A stretch of DNA of 64,000 nucleotides, from assembly GCA_044223515.1 (NCBI GenBank), contig JBGALV010000006.1:25145-89144 (forward strand), given 5' to 3'. The notes beneath the pieces were generated by a model. That model was not told the DNA's origin, searched no databases, and worked only from the letters and a program-made list of their open reading frames with translations. Positions 46,074-54,584 of the stretch are shown piece by piece; the stretch's first letter is position 1; every line of letters begins with the position of its first letter. The position numbers and the translations under genes are program-made. The DNA comes from SHVZ01 sp044223515. GTDB lineage: Bacteria > Pseudomonadota > Alphaproteobacteria > SHVZ01.

Positions 46074-47957
46074 TCAGAACTTCCAGCGGGCGCCGACATA
46101 GACGGTACGCCGCACCTCGGTGCGTGTCGCCGCCGCCTCGGTCTCGGGATGGTGGCTGTCGAGCAGGTTGAGGCCGCCGAACGACAGGTCCAGGTTCGGC
46201 GCCACCTTCCAGCCGATCCTGAAGTCGGCCTCGAGATAGCCTGGCACGGCGGGGTTCGGCAGGTCGTCGACGGCGCGCAACGCGATCGTCAGGTCGATGG
46301 TGTCGGTCAGCATCATGTAGGAACGGAGCGACGCCTGGAAATCCGGGTCGTTGCCCTTGGCAACCTGGTTGGTCAGGTCGACGCTGCCGGGCTTTACCCG
46401 GAACGACTTCCTCAGCAGGTTCGCGCCGGCGCTCAGTCGCCACCAGGAATTCACCAGGTGGTCGGCCCAGACCTCGACGCCGTAGGTGTGGCCTTCCAGG
46501 CGGTTGGCGAAGCGCAGCGGCAGACCGCCGCCCGGGGGCGGCTCCAGCGTCCGGAGCTCGTCGTAGTCGTTGTAGAAGAGCGAGGCCGAGAGCGTGGTAC
46601 GCGGCAGCGGCTGGCCGCGATACCCCACCTCGTAGGCGATGAGGGATTCCGACTCGAAGCTCGTGTTGGAGGCGAGCACCCCCGGCAGCACCAGGTCGCG
46701 GTCGACGCGCGACGGCGTCCTGACCGCGCGCGAGACCGCCGACCAAAGGAAAGCCGTGTCGTTGACGCGCCATCCGATCCGGGCGCTCGGCAGGTGCTCG
46801 AGGCCCGAGTAGCTGCTGTGCTCGAGCTTGGTGCCGAGTGTCAGCGTCAGGTCGTCGGCGAGCGCGATGCTGTCCTGGACGAACAGGTTGCCGAGCGTGA
46901 TGTCGCGCGACGGGGGCACGAGGACGAAGGCGGTCCGCGTGTTGGCGAACTCGTCGTGGTTGAAGCGGACGCCGCCGCCCCAGACGATCTCGTTCCAGGT
47001 CCCGATCGGCTGGGTGTGCTGCGCCTGTGCGTCGAAGGTGCGAACGAAGTCGCGCACGCCGGGACCCTGGCGCTGGGCCTCGTCGTAGTAGGTCTGGAGC
47101 TCGAAGGTGGATCCGTTGGCGAGAGGCCGCGTCCAGCGGCCGAGCAGGTTGCTGCCGCTCAACGCGCCGCTGGGGTCGAGCGGATCGCGATAGGTGTCCC
47201 CCTGCAGGGTGAAGGCCTGGCCGACGCCCCAGTCGGTGCGGAAGCCCGCCTGCCGCGTGCTCCACTCGTCGCGCGCGTTGCCGCCAGAGGCCGTCGCCGT
47301 ATGGCCGTGATCGTATCCGAGGCCGTAGACCCGATAGGCGACGTCGCCGGCCTGCGCGCCGTAACGGACCGCGGCGCCGCGCTCGACGATGCCGAGCTGC
47401 CCGTCGACGAGCCCGCCCTGGGTCGCCTGCGCAGTCTTGGTGATGACGTTGACGACGCCGTTGACCGCATTGGCGCCCCACAGCGTGCCGCCGGGGCCGC
47501 TGATCACCTCGATGCGCTCGACGTCCTCCATGACCAGCCCGATCGCGTCCCAGAACACGCCGGCATGCAGCGGCGTGTAGACGCTGCGCCCGTCGACCAT
47601 CACCAGCAGCTTGTTGGCGGTGTCGAGCGAGTTGAAGCCCCGCGCGGTGATCGCGTAGTCGAGCCCGGTGCCGCGGGCGACCTGGAGGTTCGGCGCGAGC
47701 CTCAGCGCCTCGGCGAGCGTGGTCGCGCCCGAGTGCCTGATGTCGTCGTTGGTGATGACGTAGATCGCCGCCGCCGCCTTCGACAGCGGCTCCGGCCGCT
47801 TGGAGACCGAGGTGATCTGGACGTTGCTCAGCTCTTCCAGCGAGAGCTCGCTCAGGTCCTTGGCCAGCTGCGTGAGCGCCTGGGCCGAAGACGGTGCCGG
47901 AACGCAACAGACGTAGACGGCGGCACATACGAGTGCCGCACCCGCGCGACGGCGCAT
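46074..47957 (-). CDS. TonB-dependent receptor
   Basis: 627 residues. A signal peptide (MRRRAGAALVCAAVYVCC) leads to LSLEELSNVQITSVSKRPEP, the extended start typical of receptors in YfiR-linked operons, then a plug domain (AAAIYVITNDDIRHSG, GLDYAITARGFN, VERIEVISGPGGTLWGANAV) and a 22-strand barrel ending in an aromatic residue (GARWKF). The ligand is unknown. ATG at 47957 is chosen because GGGGGAG precedes it; an in-frame GTG at 47972 lies upstream. It is the first gene of the TonB receptor-YfiR-kinase operon. Confidence 0.9.
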   Translation of the reverse strand: MRRRAGAALVCAAVYVCCVPAPSSAQALTQLAKDLSELSLEELSNVQITSVSKRPEPLSKAAAAIYVITNDDIRHSGATTLAEALRLAPNLQVARGTGLDYAITARGFNSLDTANKLLVMVDGRSVYTPLHAGVFWDAIGLVMEDVERIEVISGPGGTLWGANAVNGVVNVITKTAQATQGGLVDGQLGIVERGAAVRYGAQAGDVAYRVYGLGYDHGHTATASGGNARDEWSTRQAGFRTDWGVGQAFTLQGDTYRDPLDPSGALSGSNLLGRWTRPLANGSTFELQTYYDEAQRQGPGVRDFVRTFDAQAQHTQPIGTWNEIVWGGGVRFNHDEFANTRTAFVLVPPSRDITLGNLFVQDSIALADDLTLTLGTKLEHSSYSGLEHLPSARIGWRVNDTAFLWSAVSRAVRTPSRVDRDLVLPGVLASNTSFESESLIAYEVGYRGQPLPRTTLSASLFYNDYDELRTLEPPPGGGLPLRFANRLEGHTYGVEVWADHLVNSWWRLSAGANLLRKSFRVKPGSVDLTNQVAKGNDPDFQASLRSYMMLTDTIDLTIALRAVDDLPNPAVPGYLEADFRIGWKVAPNLDLSFGGLNLLDSHHPETEAAATRTEVRRTVYVGARWKF

Positions 47958-48119
47958 GGCGATCTCCCCCACGGCCCGCTGGAAGGTCCGGAAGCCCTTT
48001 CGGACTTCTCAGCGGCGAGCCTGGGGCATGATCGGGGGTCTACCCGCTTGGCGGCTGTGACAATTCGGAGACCGGGCGGTGCCGCCGGCTAACCCGACGG
48101 CACCGTTTCACGAGACGGA

Positions 48120-48377
48120 TCAGCGCCAGATGGGCCGACCGAGATTGACGTCGGCACCGCCGACGCCCGCACCGATCAAGGCGCCGGGCACCGCGCCGAC
48201 ACCGCCGAAGATGGCGCCGATCCCGGCTCCAGTCGCGGCACCGATGCCGGCACCGCTCACCGTGCGGTCGCCGGTGCTGCTGCCACACGCGGCGAGCATC
48301 GAGACGATCACCGCGCCCCAGGACACGCCGGAAATAGCCGACTCTACGGCGGGTGCCGTGTCGCGAATGACCGTCAT
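48120..48377 (-). CDS. Glycine-zipper lipoprotein-like protein
   Basis: 85 residues. A hydrophobic stretch ends in the lipobox-like MLAAC, then GSSTGDRTVSG leads into a glycine zipper (GAGIGAATGAGIGAIFGG and a second block) and a short tail. Small glycine-zipper proteins insert in or pack against membranes. The N-terminus before the hydrophobic part (about 20 residues) is long for a signal sequence, but AAGGA 8 bases before the ATG supports the start. It is the second leftward gene after a 25-codon membrane peptide, 22 bases apart. Confidence 0.65.
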   Translation of the reverse strand: MTVIRDTAPAVESAISGVSWGAVIVSMLAACGSSTGDRTVSGAGIGAATGAGIGAIFGGVGAVPGALIGAGVGGADVNLGRPIWR

Positions 48378-48399
48378 GGAATAATTCCTTCGCGGCGTT

Positions 48400-48477
48400 T
48401 CAGCGCGTGAACAAAGCGATCAGGATGATGATCGGGATCGGTACGCCGAGGAGCCAAAGGAGAATGGAGCGACCCAT
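48400..48477 (-). CDS. 25-residue single-helix membrane peptide
   Basis: ATG at 48477 opens a frame of 25 codons: MGRSILLWLLGVPIPIIIL and a short ALF-containing tail ending Thr-Arg. GGAGG lies 6 bases upstream, an ideal ribosome site. Nearly identical micro-proteins (GVPIPIIIL core) occur widely in proteobacteria as unnamed small membrane proteins. It is followed by the glycine-zipper gene on the same strand. Automated gene callers often miss it. Confidence 0.75.
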   Translation of the reverse strand: MGRSILLWLLGVPIPIIILIALFTR

Positions 48478-48592
48478 CGTGTGCCTCCATGTTGCGCAGA
48501 GACAACCGAAGGCGGCCGACATCGTTCCGGAACGCCGTCAGGAAATTCCGAAGCCTGCACGGGACGAATAGCGCAAGTTGAGCGGCGAGCGC

Positions 48593-49873
48593 CTAGTGCT
48601 GCAGGCGTGCCCCGATCAGGATCGCGGCGTCGATGTTCGAGCCGGCGGTGTTGGCTTCCCGGAGGTCGACCGAACTCAGATTGGCACCGATCAGGTCGGC
48701 GCCGGCCAGGTTGACCTGGCGGAAATCCGCGCCGCGCGCGTCGGTGCCGGCGAGGCGGGCGCCTTCGAGCGAGGTCGGCCACGTGCGGCCGCTCAGCTTG
48801 CCGTCCGGCGTCCTGATCTCGATCGGCCCGAGCCTGGCGCCGCGCAGCTTCGCGTTCGACAGGTCCGCCTTGATCAGCTTCGAGCCGCCGAGGTTGGCGG
48901 AATCGAGGTTCGTTCCGTCGAGCTTGGCGCCGGAGAAATCGCAGAGCGTCAGCCAGGCCTCGACCATCGTCGCCCGCGAGAGGTTGGCGTTCCGAAAGGA
49001 GGCGCCGCTGAGGTCGCTGGCGTTGAGGTCGACGGCGGTCATGTCCATGCCGTCGAAGATGCCGCGCGCGCCCTCGGCGCCGCTTGAGGTGATCCAGAGG
49101 CTGTGGGCCGCGAGCTTCTCCGCGATCTTGTGCGGCAACGCCACGTTGGTGAGGCGGTAGATGGCGCCGGTCAGGTCGGCGCCGGTCGTGATCGCGCTGG
49201 CGAGGTCGACGTTCCGCAGAACCGCGCCGCGCAGGTCCGCGCCCGTGAGGTCGGCACCGGCGACGATGGCGCCGTTCAGGAGCGCGTCCTTGAGCTTGGC
49301 GCCGGCGAGCACCGCCTCGGTCAGGTCGGCGCCGGCGAGGTTCACCGCGTACATCTGCGCGCGCGAGAGATTGGCCCGCACGAGCTTGGCGCGCGGCATC
49401 TCGGCTTCGCTGAAGTCGGCCTCGACCGCGTTCGCGTTGTCGAGGCGTGCCTCGCGCAGCTGCGTCTTCTGCTGGACGGTGACCTTGTTGCCGCCGTCCC
49501 ACTTGACGACCTGGCCGGCGCGGAGATCGGCCTTGGGCAGCGTCGCCCGGACCAGCTTCGCCCGCAGCAGGTTGGCGCCGCGGAGATCGGCACGGTCGAA
49601 CTTGGAGCGGGTGAAGTCGGCGTCGTTGGCGTTGGCGCAGAACAGATCCGCCATCGAGAAGTTGGTGTCGATGAAGCGCGCGCCCTCGAAGTTGCTCGAG
49701 GAAAGCACGCTCTCGCTGAGCTCGAGGCCGAAGAAGTCGAGCCTGGTGAAGTCGGCGTCCTTGGCGATCAGCCGCTTGCCGCCCGGCTTGCCGGTGACGT
49801 GGTTCTCGTGCGCGGTGAAGAGCGCGAGCGCCTTGGCCTTCTTCTCCTCCTCGGGGGACGGCGCCTTCGCCAT
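48593..49873 (-). CDS. Pentapeptide-repeat protein (second of a tandem pair)
   Basis: 426 residues, almost entirely made of A(D/N)LXX repeats, forming a right-handed quadrilateral beta-helix. Two blocks are separated by short charged or loop segments, one near 118-130 (KWDGGNKVTVQQKTQLRE) and one near 232-252 (RLTNVALPHKIAEKLAAHS). No signal peptide; the start MAKAPSPEEEKKAKALALFT is a charged helix. Pentapeptide proteins can mimic DNA (Qnr/MfpA) or act as scaffolds; no catalytic part is visible. It is a clear paralogue of the gene 24 bases upstream, with the same loop positions and ending (ILIGARLQH). Confidence 0.9.
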   Translation of the reverse strand: MAKAPSPEEEKKAKALALFTAHENHVTGKPGGKRLIAKDADFTRLDFFGLELSESVLSSSNFEGARFIDTNFSMADLFCANANDADFTRSKFDRADLRGANLLRAKLVRATLPKADLRAGQVVKWDGGNKVTVQQKTQLREARLDNANAVEADFSEAEMPRAKLVRANLSRAQMYAVNLAGADLTEAVLAGAKLKDALLNGAIVAGADLTGADLRGAVLRNVDLASAITTGADLTGAIYRLTNVALPHKIAEKLAAHSLWITSSGAEGARGIFDGMDMTAVDLNASDLSGASFRNANLSRATMVEAWLTLCDFSGAKLDGTNLDSANLGGSKLIKADLSNAKLRGARLGPIEIRTPDGKLSGRTWPTSLEGARLAGTDARGADFRQVNLAGADLIGANLSSVDLREANTAGSNIDAAILIGARLQH

Positions 49874-49897
49874 CTAGCGAGCCTGGTGCCGGAGCAT

Positions 49898-51175
49898 CTA
49901 GTGCTGGAGACGCGCGCCGATCAGGATCGCGTTCTGCATGTTCGAGCCGCCGGTGTTCGCGTCGCGCAGGTCGACCGAGCTCATGTTGGCGTTGGAGAGA
50001 TTGGCGCCGACGAGATTGCAGCCGCGGAGATCGGCGCCGCGCATGTCGGCGCCGGCGAGCACCGCGCCTTCGAGCGAGGTGGGCCAGTTGCGCCCGGTCT
50101 TCTGGCCGCCGGCGGAACGGAGGTCGATCGGAATGAGCTTCGCGCCGCGCATCTTGGCGTTGGAGAGATCGGCCTTCAGGAGGTTCGAGCCGCCGAGATT
50201 GGCGAGGTCGAGAACGGCGCCTTCGAGCTTGGCGCCGGAGAAGTCGCAGAGCGTGAGCCAGGCCTCGTTCAGCGCCGCGCGGCTGAGATCGGCGTTCTTG
50301 AACGACGCGCCGCTGAGATCGCTGGCGCTCAAGTCCACTCCCTGCATGTCCATGCCGTCGAAGACCGCGCGGACGCCGGCCGCGCCGCTCGAGGTGATCC
50401 AGGCGCTGTGCGCGGCGACCATGTCGGAGATGTTGCGCGGGAGCGCCGCGTTGCTGACCCGATAGACCGCGCCGGTGAGATCGGCCTGCGCGAGCTTGGC
50501 GCCCGTCAGGTCGACGTTGCGCAGCACCGCGCCGCGAAGATCCGCGTTGGAGAGATTGGCGCCGTTGACCACGGCGCCGTTCAGCACCGCGTCCTTGAGC
50601 TTGGCGCCGGTCAGCACCGCCTCGGTCAGGTTGGCCCCGGTCAGGTTGACCGAATACATCTCGGCGCCCGAGAAGTCCGCACCCGCGAGCGAGGAACGCA
50701 CCATCTCGGCGCCGGTCAGGTTCGCCTCGCCAGCCCGCGCGTTGTCGAGACGCGCGTCGCTGAGCTGGGCCCGCTGGTTGATGACCGTCTTCTCGCCGCC
50801 GTTCCATTTGACGATCTGGCCAGCGCGGAGATCGGCCTTGGTCAGCACCGCCTTGACCAGCTTGGTGCGCGAGAGGTTGGCGCCGCGGAGATCGGCGCGG
50901 TCGAAGCTGGAGCGCGTGAAGTCGGCGTCGTTGGCGTTGGCGCAGAAGAGGTCGGCCATCGAGAAGTTGGTGTCGATGAACTGGCTCTCGGAGAAATTGG
51001 CGCCGGAGAGCACGCTCTCGCGCAGGTTCAGCGCCGCGAATTTGAGCTTCGAGAAGTCGACGTTCTTGAGGACAAGGCGCTTGCCGCCCGGCTGACCATG
51101 GACGAAGGCCTCGTGGGACGAGAACAGGCCGAGCGCCTTGTTGTGCCGGTCGCGGTCGACGAGGTCCTTGGCCAT
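49898..51175 (-). CDS. Pentapeptide-repeat protein (first of a tandem pair)
   Basis: 425 residues built of A(D/N)LXX repeats as in the neighbour. It starts MAKDLVDRDRHNKALGLFSS and keeps the same order: FIDTNFSMADLFCANANDAD, a KWNGGEKTVINQRAQLSD loop, and a middle segment RVSNAALPRNISDMVAAHS followed by WITSSGAAG. Both copies share FDGMDM and end in ILIGARLQH, so they come from a gene duplication. Function is unknown; a cytoplasmic binding or scaffolding role is likely. Probably the first gene of a two-gene transcript, since 24 bases separate the pair. Confidence 0.9.
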   Translation of the reverse strand: MAKDLVDRDRHNKALGLFSSHEAFVHGQPGGKRLVLKNVDFSKLKFAALNLRESVLSGANFSESQFIDTNFSMADLFCANANDADFTRSSFDRADLRGANLSRTKLVKAVLTKADLRAGQIVKWNGGEKTVINQRAQLSDARLDNARAGEANLTGAEMVRSSLAGADFSGAEMYSVNLTGANLTEAVLTGAKLKDAVLNGAVVNGANLSNADLRGAVLRNVDLTGAKLAQADLTGAVYRVSNAALPRNISDMVAAHSAWITSSGAAGVRAVFDGMDMQGVDLSASDLSGASFKNADLSRAALNEAWLTLCDFSGAKLEGAVLDLANLGGSNLLKADLSNAKMRGAKLIPIDLRSAGGQKTGRNWPTSLEGAVLAGADMRGADLRGCNLVGANLSNANMSSVDLRDANTGGSNMQNAILIGARLQH

Positions 51176-51331
51176 CGGCCTTCACTCTAGAGGGTCGGGG
51201 TCGGCGAGCCGACCGGAATTGTCCGGGTTCGTTAACCCTACGGGACGATCGTAAGACCCCCCACCAATTTGCGTCAGGGGCACTGGCAGCCTAGGATTTC
51301 AGCCATGCCACGCACTTTCGGGAGGACTTCC

Positions 51332-52852
51332 GTGAAACGCCTCGCCGTCTCGCTCGCGCTCGCCGCCGCCATCGCCGTGCCGGCGATCGGCTCCGCCTCG
51401 GCCCAGCAGCTCCGCATCGGGCTGCAGGAGGACCCGGACGTCCTCGACGGCGCCAAGAACTGGACCTTCGTCGGCCGCCTGGTCATGCAGGCGCTCTGCG
51501 ACAAGCTGGTCGATATCGACACCAAGGCCAACATCGTCCCCATGCTCGCGACCAGCTGGACCGCGACCGAGGACGGCCGCGTGCTGACGATGACCTTGCG
51601 CGAGGACGCGACCTTCCACGACGGCGAGAAGGTCGACGCCGCCTCGGTCAAGTTCTCGCTCGACCGCGCGCTGACGCTGCCCGATAGCCGGCGGAAGTCC
51701 GAGATCGCCGCGATCCAGGCGGTCGAGGTCAAGGACGCGAAGACCGTCCGCATCGAGATGAAGCAGGCGTTCTCGCCGCTGCTGGCGCAGTTCGCCGACC
51801 GCGCCGGCATCATCCATTCGCCCAAGGCCGTCGCCGCGAGCGGCAACGACCAGTTCGGCAACAAGCCGGTCTGCGCCGGGCCCTACAAGTTCGTCGAGCG
51901 CGTGGCGCAGGACCGCATCGTCATGGAGCGGTTCGAAAGCTATCGCGACAAGGACAAGTTCCCCGCCGGCCGCATCGTCTTCCTGCCGGTGCCCGACACC
52001 ACCGTCCGCTTCGCCAACCTGCGCTCGGGCCAGCTCGACATGATCGAGCGCATGTCGCCGAACGACGTGCCGGCGGCGAAGGCCGATGCCAAGCTGGGAT
52101 TCGCGCAGGCGACGAGCCTTGGATACCAGGGCCTCACCTTCAACATCGCCAACGGCGACAAGGCGAAGGGGCCGTTCGGTGCCAACGCAAAGCTGCGCCT
52201 GGCCCTCGACGCCGCAATCGATCGCGAGACGCTGGTGCAGGTGGTCTCCGGCGGCATCTTCACGCCGGGCAACCAGCCGGTGCCGCCGTCGAGCCCGTTC
52301 TACGTCTCCGACCTGCCGGTGCCGAAGCGCGACCTCGCCAAGGCCAAGCAGCTGGTGAAGGAGTCGGGCGTCGCCAATCCGGCTCTCACGATGCTGACGC
52401 CCAACACCGACATCGCCAAGCAGGCGATGGAGATCATCCAGGCAATGGCGAAGGAAGCCGGCATCGACATCAAGCTGCAGCTGGTCGAGTTCGTGACCAT
52501 GCTCGAGCAGGCGCGGACCGGGAACTTCGAAGCCGACTATGTCGGCTGGTCGGGCCGCATCGATCCGGACGGCAACATCGCCAACCTGCTGTCGTGCAAG
52601 TCGGCGGGCAACGACGGCAAATACTGCAACGAGGGCGTCGAGAAGCTTCTCCAGCAGGCGCAGCTCTCGGTCGATCCGGCCGTCCGCAAGAAGGCCTACG
52701 ACCCAGCGATCCGTCAGATCCTCGCCGACCTGCCGATCCTCTACCTCTGGCACGGCACCTGGCTCTACGCCTTCGACGCCCGCCTCAAGGGCTTCGTGGC
52801 CTATCCCGACGGCATCGTGCGCCTGAACGGCGTGACGTTGAACAAGGGCTGA
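51332..52852 (+). CDS. Orphan peptide-type ABC substrate-binding protein
   Basis: 506 residues. A clean signal peptide (MKRLAVSLALAAAIAVPAIG, cleavage after SASAQ) leads to an SBP_bac_5 domain: LREDATFHDGEKVDAASVKF, KPVCAGPYKFVERV and LRLALDAAIDRETLV. The start is taken as GTG 51332 because GGGAGGA stands 5 bases before it; an in-frame ATG at 51305 would add nine residues ahead of the signal. No permease or ATPase gene is near, so it must use a transporter encoded elsewhere. It resembles the binding protein at 19564 only at family level. Confidence 0.88.
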   Translation: MKRLAVSLALAAAIAVPAIGSASAQQLRIGLQEDPDVLDGAKNWTFVGRLVMQALCDKLVDIDTKANIVPMLATSWTATEDGRVLTMTLREDATFHDGEKVDAASVKFSLDRALTLPDSRRKSEIAAIQAVEVKDAKTVRIEMKQAFSPLLAQFADRAGIIHSPKAVAASGNDQFGNKPVCAGPYKFVERVAQDRIVMERFESYRDKDKFPAGRIVFLPVPDTTVRFANLRSGQLDMIERMSPNDVPAAKADAKLGFAQATSLGYQGLTFNIANGDKAKGPFGANAKLRLALDAAIDRETLVQVVSGGIFTPGNQPVPPSSPFYVSDLPVPKRDLAKAKQLVKESGVANPALTMLTPNTDIAKQAMEIIQAMAKEAGIDIKLQLVEFVTMLEQARTGNFEADYVGWSGRIDPDGNIANLLSCKSAGNDGKYCNEGVEKLLQQAQLSVDPAVRKKAYDPAIRQILADLPILYLWHGTWLYAFDARLKGFVAYPDGIVRLNGVTLNKG

Positions 52853-52868
52853 TAAGAGCGCTGCTGTC

Positions 52869-52926
52869 GTACCCCTCTCCCGCCGAAGGCGGGGGAGGGT
52901 TGGGGTGGGGGCCGAGCGCAGCGAGG
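52869..52926. repeat. Left inverted repeat of the DUF559 unit
   Basis: A G/C-rich element of 58 bases containing an internal hairpin (CCTCTCCCGC against GCGGGGGAGGG). Read in the opposite direction it matches the element at 53267-53328 over nearly its full length, apart from the hairpin loop and three or four single changes. Confidence 0.8.
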
Positions 52927-52943
52927 TCGTTCAGACGTCGCCA

Positions 52944-53309
52944 ATGGGCAAACTTCTAAGTCCAACGAAGCACAACGCCCGTCGTCTTCGCCGCGACATG
53001 ACGGACGCAGAACGCCGTCTCTGGACGCACCTACGCGACAATCAGCTCGGTGGCTGGAGCTTCCGCCGCCAGCACCCGATCCCGCCATACATCGCTGACT
53101 TTGCCTGCCTCGATGCGCAAATCATCGTCGAGGTCGATGGCGGACAGCATGCGGGGTCGAGGAGCGATCGGAAGAGAGACGAGTTCCTCTCTTCGCTGGG
53201 ATGGCGCGTGATCCGCTTCTGGAACAACGATGTGCTGGCGAATACCGAGGGTGTGCTCTCGCAGCTCCTCGCTACGCTCGGCCCCCACCCTAGCCCTCCC
53301 CCGCGCTGA
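52944..53309 (+). CDS. DUF559 domain protein (Vsr-like endonuclease fold)
   Basis: 121 residues. ARRLRRDMTDAERRLWTHLR, FRRQHPIPPYIADFACLDA, IVEVDGGQHAG and WRVIRFWNNDVL are standard DUF559 features; the Asp in IADF and Glu in VEVD fit the catalytic residues of a PD-(D/E)XK/very-short-patch-repair-like nuclease. The last codons (GPHPSPPPR) are encoded by the right inverted repeat itself. The ATG at 52944 is chosen over a GTG inside the left repeat. The whole gene is enclosed by inverted repeats, suggesting a passenger or mobile unit. Confidence 0.85.
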   Translation: MGKLLSPTKHNARRLRRDMTDAERRLWTHLRDNQLGGWSFRRQHPIPPYIADFACLDAQIIVEVDGGQHAGSRSDRKRDEFLSSLGWRVIRFWNNDVLANTEGVLSQLLATLGPHPSPPPR

Positions 53310-53328
53310 CGCGCGGGAGAGGGGATAC
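53267..53328. repeat. Right inverted repeat of the DUF559 unit
   Basis: A 62-base element, the near-mirror image of 52869-52926, again with its own internal hairpin (CCTCCCCCGCGC against GCGCGGGAGAGG). It contains the last 14 codons and the stop of the DUF559 gene. Confidence 0.8.
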
Positions 53329-53344
53329 GAGCGGCCTACGCCCC

Positions 53345-54415
53345 CTACTTCTTCTGCGCCGCGCGGTTGGCTTCGAGCTTCTCGTCGACGAGGGCAACGG
53401 TGGCGTCGACGACGGGGTTGCTCAGGCCCTTCTGCTTGGCGATCGCCTGGACCAGGCGATCCACGCGCTCGATGTAGGGCGCGCCGGCGAAGAGGGCGCG
53501 GGCGGCGGACGAGGGACGCGACAGGCCCTGCGCCGCGGCGGCGTACTTCTCGAACGGCACGAGATCGTTCGCGTCGGCGCCGAGGCCGACGCAGAGATCC
53601 TTGACCCAGTTGTAGACCGAGCGCGACGCCTCGATGTCGGTGTGCACCGCGTCCTTGATCGCGCGCGCGCCGTCCTTGGTGACGCAGCGGTAGTTGCCGG
53701 TCAGCAGCATCGACCACTTCGCCAGCGGCACGAAGATGGAGTCGTGCGTCTTCAGCTTCACCGGCAGCTCGACCTTGGTGCCGTCGCCCACGTCGAAGCG
53801 GATCGCCTCGATGTCGGCCTCGAGGTCGCGGAGGATCTTCGTCGACTTGTCGGAGTCGAAGCGCGCCGCCTTGAAGTTGGTCGGCAAGGTCACCTGCAGC
53901 ACGTTGACCGGCTCCTCCGGCGGACGGAAGGCCTGCGGGTCCGGGCTGCAGAGGGTGAGCGTCGCCGGATCGAAACTGTCCCACACCCGCGGGTCGGTGT
54001 AGGCGACCTCGAGCTTGGCGTAGTCGAGGCCGGGGATGCGCTTCACATAGGGCAGCGGCGGCATGTTCATGATCGACATGCAGGGCACGCGCGACCTGGC
54101 GACCGCATCGAGCAGCTCGCGCACACCCGCCTGGCGGTACTGCGGCTCCTGCATGGCGAGGCCGATCAGGTCGAAGTCCTTCGGGTTGAAGTCGGTCGGG
54201 CCGCCGGCGCGGAGCTTGCCGGGAAGCTTGCGGGTGTCGATCTCGACCAGGTCCTTCCGGCCCTTCACCGGCAGGCGGACGCGAGCCCCTTCCTTGTTCA
54301 TGAGCTCGGCCTCGGCCGGCAGGCAGACCAGCGACACGTTGTGCCCGCCGAACAGCATCTTGGTGGCGAGCAGCGAGCCGTAGGAGGCCCCCAGGATCAG
54401 AATATTGTAGGCCAT
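53345..54415 (-). CDS. NAD(P)-binding protein, ketopantoate reductase-like
   Basis: 356 residues. The N-terminal NILILGASYGSLLATKMLFG is a nucleotide-binding loop of the ketopantoate-reductase/ApbA kind, continued by VSLVCLPAEAELMNKEG. The C-terminal half is mainly helical with LLTGNYRCVTKDGARAIKDA and ends in a Lys/Ala-rich tail. Its substrate is not known, and similarity to ApbA is only in the cofactor domain. AGAGGGGAT stands close to the ATG at 54415. It stands alone, divergent from the MipA gene. Confidence 0.6.
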   Translation of the reverse strand: MAYNILILGASYGSLLATKMLFGGHNVSLVCLPAEAELMNKEGARVRLPVKGRKDLVEIDTRKLPGKLRAGGPTDFNPKDFDLIGLAMQEPQYRQAGVRELLDAVARSRVPCMSIMNMPPLPYVKRIPGLDYAKLEVAYTDPRVWDSFDPATLTLCSPDPQAFRPPEEPVNVLQVTLPTNFKAARFDSDKSTKILRDLEADIEAIRFDVGDGTKVELPVKLKTHDSIFVPLAKWSMLLTGNYRCVTKDGARAIKDAVHTDIEASRSVYNWVKDLCVGLGADANDLVPFEKYAAAAQGLSRPSSAARALFAGAPYIERVDRLVQAIAKQKGLSNPVVDATVALVDEKLEANRAAQKK

Positions 54416-54584
54416 GAATCCCCTCTTATGACGGCGCGCCGGGTCGGCAGAAATCGCGAACCGCGCATTTTCGACACTCTCCCTCGCAAAGCAAGGACGG
54501 CTTGTCCCAGAAATGAAACTGGTCCGCGAGCGGGGTCGCGTCGTACTCAGGACCCCTTCACCGTCATCCCGGAACACGAGACCC

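Noticed and set aside
48077..48105. Hairpin with 8-bp stem CGGTGCCG/CGGCACCG as a terminator of the glycine-zipper gene
   Set aside because: No U-tract follows in the leftward direction, and only TTT follows rightward, where no gene ends.
48420..51185. Long open frame in a shifted leftward frame over both pentapeptide genes
   Set aside because: It mirrors the repeats in the correct frame; the A(D/N)LXX pattern is only in the annotated frames.
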